This document shows positions 1 to 8,683 of a stretch of DNA of 23,486 nt, piece by piece (the stretch's first letter is position 1; each line of letters begins with the position of its first letter). A program made the position numbers and the translations under genes. Source of the DNA: Candidatus Flexifilum affinis (GTDB lineage Bacteria; Chloroflexota; Anaerolineae; Aggregatilineales; Phototrophicaceae); the NCBI GenBank assembly GCA_016713325.1, contig JADJPJ010000051.1, positions 1-23,486 on the forward strand. Reading direction: 5' to 3'. A model generated the notes under the pieces. That model worked only from the letters and a program-made list of their open reading frames with translations, ran no database searches and was not told the DNA's origin.

Positions 1-1328
1 TCAGGGCGGCGGCGGGTCGATCGCGCCGAGCAGCGTGTCGATCGCTTCCACGTCGCAGGCGCGAAGCGCTTTGCCGGACATGTTGTGCGGCCTCAATTGG
101 CGGTCGCTTCCCGGGCGCTTCAGGAAGTCCAGCACCGTGGCGCTGGCCGCGCTCCCGGAAGTAGTTGGCGACGATCGGCTCCAGCACATGGTCAACCAGA
201 TTCAGCATGCCGCCGACCCGGCTTGATCACCGCGCGAGGCTTCTGGCGCGCCAATGTGAATGACCTGCGCGATCTCCAGGCTGAAGGCGAAACCGTCCTG
301 GCTGCGCACGGTGATCGAGAGTTCAGGCGGCTGTCATAGCCAGTGCTATCTCGGTGGGTTCCCGCCCGGTTCCAGGACGATGTTGGTCGTCGGCACCAGC
401 TCGGTGCGCATCACCCGCGGCATTGATCCGGGCGCAAGCCAGGTACGGCGGCGACGTCCCCACGCCCTTATGGCCAACGTTCCCGGATCGCCATGCTTGA
501 ATTCGGTGCCGCGATGTCCTCGTGGGCCTGCCGATGAACGAAATGACCACGCCGACGTAGCCGATCGGGATTTCGGCCGGGCACCGCTCGAATTTGCACG
601 AACCAGGGGTTCAGGTTCCACGAACCGCTCAGCAGCACCTGTTCCTGCGTAAGCTGCGCCGCCCGCCGGCCTCGATGAACAACTGGGCATTCTGGAAGTT
701 GTCGTGACCGGGGCAGGAAGAGGGCTGCGATCTCGCCTTCAGGATCGACTTGCCATCCAGCGCGGTGACAATGCCGACCATGTCCTGGCTTTGCGCTGTA
801 GACCAGCAGGTCCTCGGCATTCATCCCATTGGCATTGGCATTGGCGCGAGTGATAACGTTGAAGAGCGCTGTATTGATGCGATACGTCCCGGCGGTCAGA
901 ACTTGTTGCTCGCGATCTTCTCCTCCGCCATTCATCAGGAACTTGCGAGTATCCTGGTAGTTGGCGCTGGCCTGGCTAATTTTGCCGAGGATGCGCTCGA
1001 GGTACTGGCACCGTCCGTTGCCACCACCACGGCGATCTCGCCCTGAGGAATGACGTTATGGCGACTTTGATGCGCGAACATCCAGGAAAAGTAGCCCAGA
1101 TGCCGCCCCGGGCCAGGGTGTCGGCCTGATAACCCGGTTCTCTTCGAGAGCGATCAGACGCTTCCCTGGGGCAGCGACCTGCCATCTCGAGAAACGACGG
1201 ATGACGATGCCCACCTGACGTTCGTTGATAACCACCAGCCCGAGGAGATAACACCGGGCGGTACGAAGATTAGGATGATGACGAGATAACCACGACAATG
1301 GCAATGGGGAGGGAATTCGATCGTTGAT
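1..1328 (-). CDS. SPFH/band-7 (flotillin-like) membrane protein, frameshifted, C-terminus outside window
   Basis: Reconstructed from several minus-strand frames. The N-terminus is a hydrophobic anchor followed by LVVINERQVGIVIRRFSR, the usual start of an SPFH domain. Further in come GEIAVVVA-type residues, YRINTALFNVITRANA, NLNPWFVQI, GYVGVVISFIGR, RTELVPTTNIVLE and, near the left edge, VLDFLKR and DVEAIDTLLGAIDPPP. This order is typical of SPFH proteins, which form large oligomeric rings on the inner membrane and organise membrane domains or associate with proteases. At least eight frame changes are needed. The TGA at 1-3 looks like another frame break, so the gene probably continues past the edge. 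The expected first codon (1326-1328) reads ATC, preceded by AGGAG five bases upstream. It lies 64 bases after the lipoprotein gene and is probably co-transcribed. Family assignment is fairly secure; the exact protein sequence is not. Confidence 0.75.
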
Positions 1329-1333
1329 GCGCG

Positions 1334-1338
1334 CTCCT
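1334..1338 (-). promoter_or_regulatory. Ribosome binding site for the SPFH gene
   Basis: The minus strand reads AGGAG here, with five bases before the codon at 1326-1328. That codon begins the reading frame into the SPFH anchor (residues NDRIP). The site fixes the start even though the codon reads ATC instead of ATG. Confidence 0.5.
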
Positions 1339-1392
1339 GTATCGCAGCCGCGCGGTCGATCTGACGCAGGAGAGAAAAGCAATGGGCGAGGG

Positions 1393-2481
1393 TTAGGCCT
1401 CTGCCGCTTCCTTGACATATCCTTCGTTGGCTTTGCCGGAACGGTTTCCCGCTCCGGCAGCCCGTTGATGATTTGGTACCGCGTCCTTTGCCTGCAGGTG
1501 TTGGATGGCGTGCCTCGCGGCACTGTTCGTTAGCTGCCCCGAAGGCATTTCGGTGAATTCTGCCGGAGCTTCCACCGTGACTGGCTGGTTGTAGCTGGTC
1601 AGGTCGATGTCGAACACCACATTGACGCCGCGCCCGCGCCGCCGCCCAGCATTTCCGGGGCAGGTTGATGGTCAGAACGCTGCGCCCGACCAGGTTGCTG
1701 GACGTGTCGTACTGACCGATCTCGGGCTCAGGACGGCCTGGCTAACATCACGCCCGGCACTGCGCCGGTCTGCCGCAGTTCTTCGTCGGTCATTTCCGCG
1801 CCGCCTGCCCAACTGGCCGCCGAGCATGCCGAGGAATGGCCTTGTCCTGCAGCAGGTTGGAGATGTTGAAATCGCGTATTGAAACTGCGCCTGGCTATCG
1901 GCATCGGAACGGGTCATGGCGATGAACGGAGGACGGTCAGATGGCCGACAGGCCCATCGGTGGCGTTCATCACGTCTCATTGCCCATCGGTCCACTCAGG
2001 TCGCCCTCGGCCAGCGCCGCGGGATCGACCGGCAGGCCGGCGCCTGCTGCGAAGGAACTGCCCAGGCCGCTCATCATGTCTTCCGGCCCGGGCGCCCATC
2101 CAGCCATTGCCATCGCCCAGGTTGAAGTACACCATATCGCCCACCAGGCGAGCCTCGAAGTCCACCGGCATCGCCTGACCGCCGCTGTTGATGTCGCCGG
2201 CACGACGAGGCTCGAACGCGCTCTGCCGTTTTGATGGCCGGGAGCCGACCAGATTGACCGTGATGTCGCCACCTTCATCAAGGCCCACAACGCTCATCGG
2301 TCGTGAAGTCCAGAGTCAAAGGACGAACCCCGCGCTGGTGGCGTTGCATTGCTCCACAGAGCAAAGTCAAGTCACCAGGCCAGGTGGTATCCCATCTGGG
2401 CAGGCCGCAGGCGAGGACGAGGATCGCCGCCAAGCATGAGGAAGGCGAAAAACCGGTGCGGAAAATACGCTTCTTTCTCAT
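1393..2481 (-). CDS. LppX/LprAFG-like lipoprotein, frameshifted
   Basis: The start is ATG at 2479-2481, followed by a basic, hydrophobic signal peptide and a lipobox LVLAC with the acylated cysteine at residue 25, so this is an exported lipoprotein. Recognisable stretches follow in changing frames: LTLDFTT, VVGLDEGGDITVNLVGS, MPVDFEARLVGDMVYFNLGD, SFIAMTRSDAD-like text, VLSP...QYDTSSNLVG and finally VFDIDLTSYNQPVTVEAPA. The opening test of average lipid or ligand effect, the central 'D MVYF' strand and the closing VTVEAPA strand match the layout of LppX_LprAFG-type lipoproteins. Those bind lipids or act in envelope transport in actinobacteria; the function in Chloroflexota is unknown. At least six frame changes are required. 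Stop TAA is at 1393-1395. GGAG abuts the ATG directly, closer than usual. The gene probably shares a transcript with the SPFH gene downstream. Confidence 0.6.
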
Positions 2482-2540
2482 CTCCTGAATACGCTTCAGT
2501 AAGGGTAGCCCGGCGTTGTGTCAATGCCCCTTTAACGCTT

Positions 2541-2569
2541 AGTCTACGGAAATCATTTCGCGTTATCAA
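2541..2569 (-). promoter_or_regulatory. Candidate sigma-70-type promoter for the lipoprotein gene
   Basis: On the minus strand TTGATA (2564-2569) and TAGACT (2541-2546) are separated by exactly 17 bases. The start codon lies about 60 bases downstream. A second TTGACA is at 2519-2524 but lacks a good -10 partner. The rest of 2482-2727 is divergent intergenic DNA. On the plus strand only a weak TTGCGG (2660-2665) and TATGCT (2683-2688) pair was seen before the SH3 lipoprotein. Confidence 0.4.
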
Positions 2570-2727
2570 ACGAGAAAGAATGGTCGGGTCCCTTTACGTT
2601 TTGACAACAATTCAGAGGTCGCGAAGGCAGAAGTGTCCCCGGAGGTCAGGTTTTGCATTTTGCGGCGTGCGGCGTTTGCTGCTATGCTGAGGGATAATTT
2701 ACAAGTATCAGATGGTCGCATTAAGTC

Positions 2728-4056
2728 ATGAAACGAATCCGGCTCCTAACATCCCTATATTTGGGTGTCGCCTGGCTGGTGCTCGCCGCCTGTGACATCG
2801 GCGCCCAGAGCGCCGGAAACACCCCAGCCGACGGCTACGCTCGCGCCGATCGTGAGCCAGACGCCGCGCTTCACGGCCACGCCCATTCCATCGCGCACCC
2901 CACTGCCGACGGCGACCTTCACGCCGTCCGACACGGTCATCCCGCCAACGCCCACCGAGACCCTTTCACGCCATCGCCGACGCCGCCGATCCTCGGCAGC
3001 ATCAATTCCTCCAGTCGATCAACGTGCGCAGCGGCCCTGGCGTCAACTTCGAGGCCATCACGGTCTTGCGGCCGGCCACGCGCGTCGAAGTCCTGGGTCG
3101 CAACAACGATGGCGTCTGTGTTGAACATCCGCCTGGAAGATGGCACCGAGGGGTGGGTCAGCGCCACGCTGGTGCGCATCCAGCCCACCGCCACGCCCCC
3201 ATCGCCTCACGCCTTCACCCGATCTGACCCCTGATGGCGCAGGGCACGCCACTGCCCACGGCGCTGTTTGGCGGCGGCACGGTCACGCCGACCCCGCCGC
3301 GCTCGATCTCGGCAGCCAGTCCCTCGCCCGTCACCACCGTCGACGACCACTGGAGACGCCGCTCAACGCCGCGACGGCGGTGGCCGGTTTGCAGCTACCC
3401 AATATCGAAGCCATCAACCAGACGGCGACGGCGCTGGCGCAGGGCGCATCGCCGCGCCCGGCCCGACTCCTGCCCGGCCTGGGCGGCCCCACCGGCGGCC
3501 CGCTGGAGGGCACCGGGACGGCCACAGCGGTTCCGCTGGCCGCCGGCACGGGTCTCGACCCAGCAGGGCGTCGACGTGCTGGCCTTACTGCAACGATCTC
3601 TCGTTTGCCGCCCGGCGCTGACCGATTCGCCGCCGGCTCGACCATCGAGATCTTCTGGGCCTGGTTCGCCAACACCCGCCAGCAGGTTCAGGATCATATG
3701 AACGCCTGCGTCTACGACGTACGCCTGGATGGTGAGCCGCTGGCCTGGCGGCAGTATGCCCAGCCAATCACCGAGCAGAGCGGGCAGTTCGTAGTCTACT
3801 GGTACGTGCCGGCCGGCCCGCTGGCGCGCGGCGAACACGAGATCACCTACACCGTCACCTGGCGCTCGCAGATCTCCGACGGATTGAAGGACTTCGGCCC
3901 CGGCACCGGGACCCGCTGGAAACCGGTTCCTGCACCTTCACGGTGCGGAGCCATCATGTATTCATTTCCCCTCTCCGACCCCTTCTCCCACGCAAGCGGG
4001 GAGAAGGGGAGCACTGTTCTCAGTTGTCTGCCCAGACGGGGGCTATCACGCGATAA
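2728..4056 (+). CDS. Secreted SH3b-domain lipoprotein with Thr/Pro-rich linker, frameshifted
   Basis: ATG at 2728 opens a signal peptide with lipobox VLAAC (Cys22), so the product is anchored outside the cell membrane. A Thr/Pro-rich stretch follows (about 2810-2960, ATPIPSRTPLPTATFTPS), a linker common in Chloroflexota surface lipoproteins. Next is a bacterial SH3 domain, INVRSGPGVNFEAITVL ... VEVLGRN ... LNIRLEDGTEGWVSATL, at about 3018-3180. A second low-complexity region leads to a C-terminal folded part (about 3600-3920) with STIEIFWAWFANTRQQVQDH and YVPAGPLARGEHEITYTVTW. Such SH3b domains usually bind peptidoglycan or surface polymers; the C-terminal domain I do not recognise. About five frame changes are needed. 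The TAA at 4054-4056 is the first in-frame stop after CTFTVR, but the tail runs through a hairpin repeat, so the natural stop may be near 3955. Confidence 0.65.
3979..4009. terminator. Strong hairpin: terminator or palindromic repeat
   Basis: CCCCTTCTCCC (3979-3989) is perfectly complementary to GGGAGAAGGGG (3999-4009) around a nine-base loop, ACGCAAGCG. There is no T-run afterwards, so a classical intrinsic terminator is not certain. C-rich, pyrimidine/purine palindromes of this type are also common dispersed repeats in bacterial intergenic DNA. It sits at the end of the SH3 lipoprotein gene, just before the amine oxidase. Confidence 0.45.
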
Positions 4057-4062
4057 GGTGTT

Positions 4063-5405
4063 TTGTCGGTGCAGAAGGTCATCACAGGCTCGGGCCAAAA
4101 CACAGGCAAACACCCTATCGCCGACGTCCTGGTGGTCGGCGCGGGCGCGGCGGGACTCGCGGCGGCGCGGCGTCTGCATGAGGCCGGCCGTCGCGTGATC
4201 GTGCTTGAGGCCGCCGGCCGTATTGGCGGGCGCGTCCACACCGACACCTCCGGCGAATTCGCCAACTTCCCCGTCGAGCAGGGGGCGGAGTTCATCCACG
4301 GATTGACCGCTCCCACGCGCGATCTGGCGGCACAGGCCGGGCTGACGCTGCTCCCCGTCGAGCGCTTCGACAAGCTGCGCTGGGGCCACCCGGCTCAGAC
4401 ACTAGACCAACTACCCACCGAAGTCGCCGCCATGATCCGCCGCCTGTTCGCCGAGCAGGACTCGCTGCGCAGCGCCGACCTGACTCACGACCTCTCCCTG
4501 GCCGACTACCTGCGCCGGCGCGGCGTCGCCGAGAGCTGGCTGGACATGGCCGACGTGCTGTTGGCCCAGACCTGCTGCGCGCGCATGGATTCGATGAGCT
4601 GCGCCGACCTGGCCCGCGAACTGCAAGTCGATCACAGCGGCGGACTGGAGCACGGCGGCGAGGCGCGCATCCGCGAGGGCTACGGCGCCCTGCTGGACTG
4701 GCTCGCCCGCGACCTGGATATCCGCCTGAACTGTCCGGTGACGACAATCCGACGCACCGCCGGCGGCGTGGAGGTGGAAGCGAACGGCGCGACCTTCACC
4801 GTCCGCGCCTGCGTGATCGCGCTGCCGGTGGCGGTGCTGCAAACCGACGCCATTCGCTTCGATCCGCCGTTGAGCGCCGCCAAACGCGAGGCCATCGCCG
4901 CCTTCCGCGTCGAACCGGCGACAAAAACCCTGTACCGCTTCAGCCAACGCCTATGGGATGCCGACCTGACCTACATGGCGCACGAGGGGGTATTCGCCCG
5001 CTGGTGGACGCCGGGCTATGGCCGGCCGGATGCCGACGCGGTGATCGCCTGCTACCTGACAGCCGACCGGGCGGCAGAAGCGGCGCGGATGGGAACTCAG
5101 GCGGCGTGGTTGCACGGCCTGAGCGAGTTGAGCGCCCTGCTCGGCGTGCCGGCCTCGAAGCTGCGGAAGGCGCATGTCAAAGCGCACTTTGTGGCCTGGG
5201 CGGACGAACCGCTGGCGCGCGGCGGTTACGCGCACCTGCCCCCTGGCTCGGCCGATGCCCGTCCGGCGCTGGCCGCCGGAAGAGCGCTGTTCTTCGCCGG
5301 CAAGCGACCGCCCACCACTCCAACCCGCAGACGGTCCACGGCGCGGTCGAGAGCGGCTGGCGGGCGGCGGCGGAAGTCTGGGCGGCGCTCGATCACCCTG
5401 GCTGA
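4063..5405 (+). CDS. FAD-dependent amine oxidase (flavin monoamine oxidase family)
   Basis: An FAD-binding Rossmann motif, [17 protein letters not shown], lies at about residues 22-38. It is followed by [16 protein letters not shown], the GG doublet and arginine pair that define the flavin amine oxidase family. EQGAEFIHG, the substrate/FAD contact region and a C-terminal FAD segment follow. The last part needs one inserted base after about 5301. The frame then reads [19 protein letters not shown] and ends with TGA at 5403-5405, giving about 447 residues, normal for the family. These enzymes oxidise amines (polyamines, aromatic amines or amino acids) to imines, with hydrogen peroxide as by-product; the substrate here cannot be read from sequence. 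No signal peptide, so probably cytoplasmic. The start is TTG at 4063 with AAGGTG just upstream; GTG at 4069 is an alternative. Confidence 0.85.
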
Positions 5406-5430
5406 ACCGTATACCTCTGCGACCGCCGCG
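5374..5430 (+). repeat. Direct repeat copy 1 (3' end of amine oxidase gene)
   Basis: These 57 bases match 6805-6860 with three substitutions and one extra T (at about 5399). The copy covers the last ten codons of the amine oxidase and about 25 bases beyond its stop. The matching copy lies 1431 bases away, on the far side of the beta-propeller gene, in the same orientation. The rest of 5431-5593 is convergent intergenic DNA in which I recognise nothing. Confidence 0.85.
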
Positions 5431-5593
5431 CAGTACTACCGAGCGTGTAGATGCACCAACCCGTTCGCGTCGTTGTACTGCGTCGTGCCTGCCCCCACAG
5501 TCTGCCTTGACCCGCTGCCCCATCCCTGCTCACGTCAAAAACCTCATTCGACGAATTTCTGCCAGTGAAGGTTACAGCATGCGAAATTTGCAC

Positions 5594-6676
5594 TTATTGG
5601 CGTAACTCAAGAGTTCCAATCCAAAGTTCGCTGCGAGTTCCAATCGCCAAATGTTGGCTGTCTGGACTCCATGCGAATGACGTGATCTGCGCGCTATCAG
5701 GATCAATCTGCTCTTCTGTCGTCTGGTAATCGTTGGCAGTGTCAGTGATCCAGAAAACCTGTCCAGCGCTCGCAGCACCGACGAACCATCGCTGATCGGG
5801 ACTCCAACGAAAAATGGATGCCCCATTATCAGCGATGAAACGATGATAGACGGTTCCATCGCTATTCAGCCGACATACGCTGTAGCCAAATGTTCCAGCG
5901 GCAACCAGAGTTCGACTGTCATTTGCCCACTCAAGTGAGATGACATCCTCAGCGTTTCCCAGGCACGGGGTGCCAGGAATCGGATCGGTCTCACTTTCGC
6001 GAGTATACGTTCCCAGTACATTGCCGCCGCGATCCCAGAAGACAACCGATACGCCCGTCGTGCGATAAGACCAGGCGAAACCCACGAAAAATTGCCCATC
6101 AGGACTCAAATCGAAGGCGACATACTGACTCTGGTATTCTATTCCTCCTGACATTTCAAGTGACTGCGTGATCTCCCCGGTCGGGAGTGTCAGCACATCA
6201 ATAAACCCCTGAACATCCAAGACCGCTAACGAAGTCGAGTCAGCGTCCCATCGTGGCAGAATATAAAAAACCGGCGCAGTGCGTCCCGGAGGCGCGCTGA
6301 CTTCCCGTAATTCGAAATGCCCTGTTTGCGGATCGATCAAATAGAGTTTTCCTGCATATGTAGCAGCGATCCAATGTCCATCCGGACTCCAGCGAGCGAG
6401 AAACGCGCCCGGCGCGAAGCCGGATGCCGGAAACGGCGTGCGCCAAGCAACTGCGCCTGTTTTCCAGTCCAACATCGCGATTTGACGATCATCCTCGTTA
6501 TAGAAGACGATAGAATGACCATCCGGACTCCACTCGACTCCGTTCGCCGCCTCGGAAAGCCGTTTCGTCCACGAGAAGTCAGGTTGATCGGGAGTTGCTT
6601 CCAGGCCGATAGTCGCTAAACATAGTAAGACGAGAATGAGGAGACGCATGAGGTGAATTCTAAACCGTGCGTTCAT
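5594..6676 (-). CDS. Secreted WD40-like beta-propeller protein
   Basis: One uninterrupted frame of about 360 residues. The N-terminus has a signal peptide, with MRLLILVLLCLATIG as its hydrophobic core. After it come repeated propeller blades marked by WSPDG-type turns: VEWSPDGHSIVFYN, ARWSPDGHWIAATY, FDLSPDGQFFVGFA, FRWSPDQRWFVGAA and FAWSPDSQHLAIGT. This is the TolB/WD40-like pattern of periplasmic or surface propellers, usually scaffold proteins without enzymatic activity. The start is uncertain: GTG 6691, ATG 6676 and ATG 6649 all keep the signal peptide, and none has a good ribosome site. A GGAG with ATG at 6715-6717 starts a nine-codon frame (MNILNLKAM) just upstream, which may be a leader or the true start shifted by an error. 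Stop TAA is at 5594-5596. The gene lies between two copies of a repeat. Confidence 0.75.
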   Translation of the reverse strand: MNARFRIHLMRLLILVLLCLATIGLEATPDQPDFSWTKRLSEAANGVEWSPDGHSIVFYNEDDRQIAMLDWKTGAVAWRTPFPASGFAPGAFLARWSPDGHWIAATYAGKLYLIDPQTGHFELREVSAPPGRTAPVFYILPRWDADSTSLAVLDVQGFIDVLTLPTGEITQSLEMSGGIEYQSQYVAFDLSPDGQFFVGFAWSYRTTGVSVVFWDRGGNVLGTYTRESETDPIPGTPCLGNAEDVISLEWANDSRTLVAAGTFGYSVCRLNSDGTVYHRFIADNGASIFRWSPDQRWFVGAASAGQVFWITDTANDYQTTEEQIDPDSAQITSFAWSPDSQHLAIGTRSELWIGTLELRQ

Positions 6677-6804
6677 TTCTATAGCTGTCACATGGCTTTG
6701 AGGTTCAAGATATTCATTTCTCCTACGCCAAAATTCGACATCGGACTGACCGGCGGTCTGGAGACTGATTGATGAGTATAGCGTAGCGAGCCAGCATTAG
6801 GTTA

Positions 6805-6860
6805 AAGTCTGGGCGGCCCTAGATCACCCGGCTGAACCGAATACCTCTGCGACCGCCGCG
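6805..6860 (+). repeat. Direct repeat copy 2 (duplicated amine oxidase 3' end)
   Basis: About 93 percent identical to 5374-5430. In this copy the amine oxidase tail (VWAALDHP) has no enzyme gene upstream, so it is a detached duplicate. It sits in the intergenic DNA between the divergent beta-propeller gene and the gene starting at 6901. The remainder of 6692-6900 shows no other feature I can support beyond a TATACT at 6776-6781 (minus strand), which lacks a -35 partner. Confidence 0.85.
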
Positions 6861-6900
6861 CGCAGCCGATAGAGTAATGCCATCTCACAAGTAAGTTCAA

Positions 6901-7945
6901 ATGGCAGTGAAAATGACCAATGCAATCCGACTTGTCTTTGTCACGCTACTTGCTTTAGCCGGGTTTGCGTCAGGCGCTGCCTGAGGGCGACGGCCCGATC
7001 ATATTCGTCATCTACTACGACAGCGGACGCCTGGTGAGCATCGAACCTCGCACCGGTCAGATCGTTGGAGACCAGTCTCTAGCCATGCATCTGGAACAGC
7101 TTCTGTCCGTCGAAGTATTGCCAGAATCTAATTCATTGCTGATTTTGGAGGGGCCAGGCTGCTGCGGCGGGATCATCGCAGGTGAAAACCAGATATGGGA
7201 ATTGGATTTCGACACTGGGATTTCGGAGTTGGTCTTCGAAGGTCGCAACATAGTTGGCGTCAAGCGGCTGTCAACGAGTGATCTGTTGCTGTTGAGCTAC
7301 TACGATCCATCTCTTGACGATATTCGTTTGGCTGCGCGTGACGGACAGGCCCAACACTGCTTTCTGGACATGGAAACACACCTCTGCACCGATCTATCGA
7401 TCCTATCCGAATACGATAGCGTTGGATGGCTAAGACCGAGCCAGCTTGTGGGCAGTGTTCTCACTGGAACCTTCTCTCCGAGTTCGTTTGTCATCAATAT
7501 GTATGGTCCGGGTAGGCTCGAACTGCCAAGGCCGATGTATTCGTGGGTGTTGATTCCAGGCACAGAGACGATTCTCGCAAACACAGGCGCTCGAAACCTG
7601 AGCCTGATAGATCTGGCAACCATGTACATCTCTACTTTCGAACTAGCAGGGGATTATGACTATGGACAATCCCTCCATCCCGTAAGCATAGCTCCAGATG
7701 GCAACTTCGTGCTCATTCAGAATGGCGCGAACCATCTGATTGTGGAGTTCGGGTTGCGCGAAGTTGTGTCGGTTCTACCCAACTCATCCTTTCCACTCTG
7801 GATAAGCAACGACACATTAGTTTACGTAAGCTTCCCCAGACTAGGGAGCTATCCAGGCGAAATCCGAAGACGCAATGTCATCACAAGAGCGGACACGACG
7901 TTACTGGAGTTTTCGGAACAGGTTTCGATAAAGCGATTTCCGTAG
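6901..7945 (+). CDS. Secreted protein of unknown function, probable beta-propeller
   Basis: ATG at 6901 opens a signal peptide, NAIRLVFVTLLALAG. The frame then closes at TGA 6982-6984, but dropping one G of the GGG at about 6960 joins it to the long frame that runs to TAG 7943-7945. The mature part begins LPEGDGPIIFVIYYDSGRL. It shows repeated strand-turn-strand units such as LVSIEPRTGQIVGD, IWELDFDTGISELVFEG and SIAPDGNFVLIQNGAN, which suggest a propeller like the divergent neighbour, but the blade motif is weak. A CC pair in EGPGCCGGI and further cysteines (QHCFLD, HLCTDL) could form disulfides after export. I do not recognise a family. The divergent arrangement with another secreted propeller suggests related surface roles. 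ATG at 6913 is an alternative start. Confidence 0.6.
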
Positions 7946-8197
7946 GTCATCATCCGGCCCGGCCGGCTCATATGCAATCGAGATAGACGCAGCCAGAATT
8001 CGCAGTGCCGACCCAGGTCAAGTTACTCCCGCCGAGGTCCCTGGGAAGCGCCTCGGCTACCGAACCGACAGGTCCCCTGAACAGGGGTGCGGCGAAAGCT
8101 TCTTGGATTAGCTCGTCTTTTCCTAGCCGACGGGTTTCTACCCTCGGTGGATCAACGCGAACCCACTGATCCGGCATCGTTCAATTGGGTTCTCTGC
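7946..8197. other. Gene-poor stretch with several inverted repeats
   Basis: No convincing gene. Hairpin arms seen: GCCGAGG (8031-8037) with CCTCGGC (8051-8057); CCCCT (8074-8078) with AGGGG (8083-8087) around a GAAC loop; GGATCA (8149-8154) with TGATCC (8167-8172); and an imperfect CCGACGGGT / ACCCTCGG pair (8128-8148). A 69-codon minus-strand frame (7968-8177) spans the same bases without a recognisable domain. The stretch could be a structured RNA, the 3' region of the flanking gene or a decayed gene; I cannot tell which. Confidence 0.4.
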
Positions 8198-8237
8198 CAG
8201 TGTTTCTCCCGCTCCTTGCGCTCTTGCCGCAGACGCC
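8198..8237. repeat. Repeat copy of the 3' end of the double-VWA gene
   Basis: These 40 bases match 8685-8724 at 37 positions, in the same orientation, 487 bases apart. The other copy encodes the last residues of the double-VWA protein (LLQKRKEREKD and stop). Here the same minus-strand bases would encode [12 protein letters not shown] just beyond the VOC gene stop and belong to no gene. Confidence 0.7.
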
Positions 8238-8257
8238 GGCTCGTGCGCCGCCCAGAT

Positions 8258-8591
8258 TCAGAACTGGTCGATCAGAATGTCGTTGCCGTCCGGATCGCTC
8301 CAGAGTGAGGTGCGCCGGCCCGGTGGCGGACTCATCCGCTTCCAGAGTCGGGGTGATCCCCGCCGCCTTCAGACTCTTCTGGATCGATCGCGCGTCGGAT
8401 GGATTGAAGGTGAGAATGTTGTTCTCGAACATGCCTTGAAACAGACCAATTTTCGAATCGCCATTGCGCAGCATCAGCCAGTTCTGCTCCTCAGCGCCAG
8501 CAAACACCTCGAAGCCAAGCTTCTCGTAGAAAGCGCGAGATGCCTTCAGATCCTTCACAGCCAGACTCACCGAAAACGCGCCCAGATCCAT
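8258..8591 (-). CDS. VOC-superfamily (glyoxalase/bleomycin-resistance fold) protein
   Basis: The start is ATG at 8589-8591 with AGAGGTG in good position; an in-frame GTG lies two codons earlier. The product begins [30 protein letters not shown], the first beta-alpha-beta unit of the vicinal oxygen chelate fold. It continues with [20 protein letters not shown] and ends, after one frame change at about 8308, with [14 protein letters not shown] and TGA at 8258-8260. At about 112 residues it has one full VOC domain, the size of small glyoxalase-like or bleomycin-resistance proteins. The DPDGN-ILI-Q ending is characteristic of the family. Metal ligands cannot be assigned confidently (no clear N-terminal His), so catalysis is uncertain; a binding or resistance role is possible. 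It follows the double-VWA gene on the same strand but has its own -10 box. Confidence 0.8.
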
Positions 8592-8626
8592 CTTCACCTC
8601 TTCTTTGACTGGTAGCTGATGATCCG

Positions 8627-8632
8627 ATTATA
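8627..8632 (-). promoter_or_regulatory. Consensus -10 box for the VOC gene
   Basis: The minus strand reads TATAAT about 35 bases before the ATG at 8591. No good -35 hexamer lies 16-18 bases upstream. It suggests that the VOC gene can be transcribed separately from the long operon upstream. Confidence 0.45.
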
Positions 8633-8643
8633 TGCAGATAGCA

Positions 8644-8668
8644 CACCAGTTCTATTTAGCAATTGGTG
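8644..8668. terminator. Weak hairpin between the double-VWA and VOC genes
   Basis: CACCAGTT (8644-8651) pairs with AATTGGTG (8661-8668), allowing one G-U pair, around a nine-base loop. It lies 16 bases after the double-VWA stop on the minus strand. There is no U-run, so it is at best a weak operon-end signal. Confidence 0.25.
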
Positions 8669-8683
8669 AGCGGCGCGACCGGC

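Noticed and set aside
8031..8172. tRNA or known riboswitch among the hairpins
   Set aside because: No T-arm TTCRANY loop with matching acceptor stem, and no B12 box or other riboswitch core that I recognise.
7968..8177. 69-codon minus-strand frame as a gene
   Set aside because: No ribosome site or domain; the same bases form several hairpins. Kept only as an alternative reading of the gene-poor stretch.
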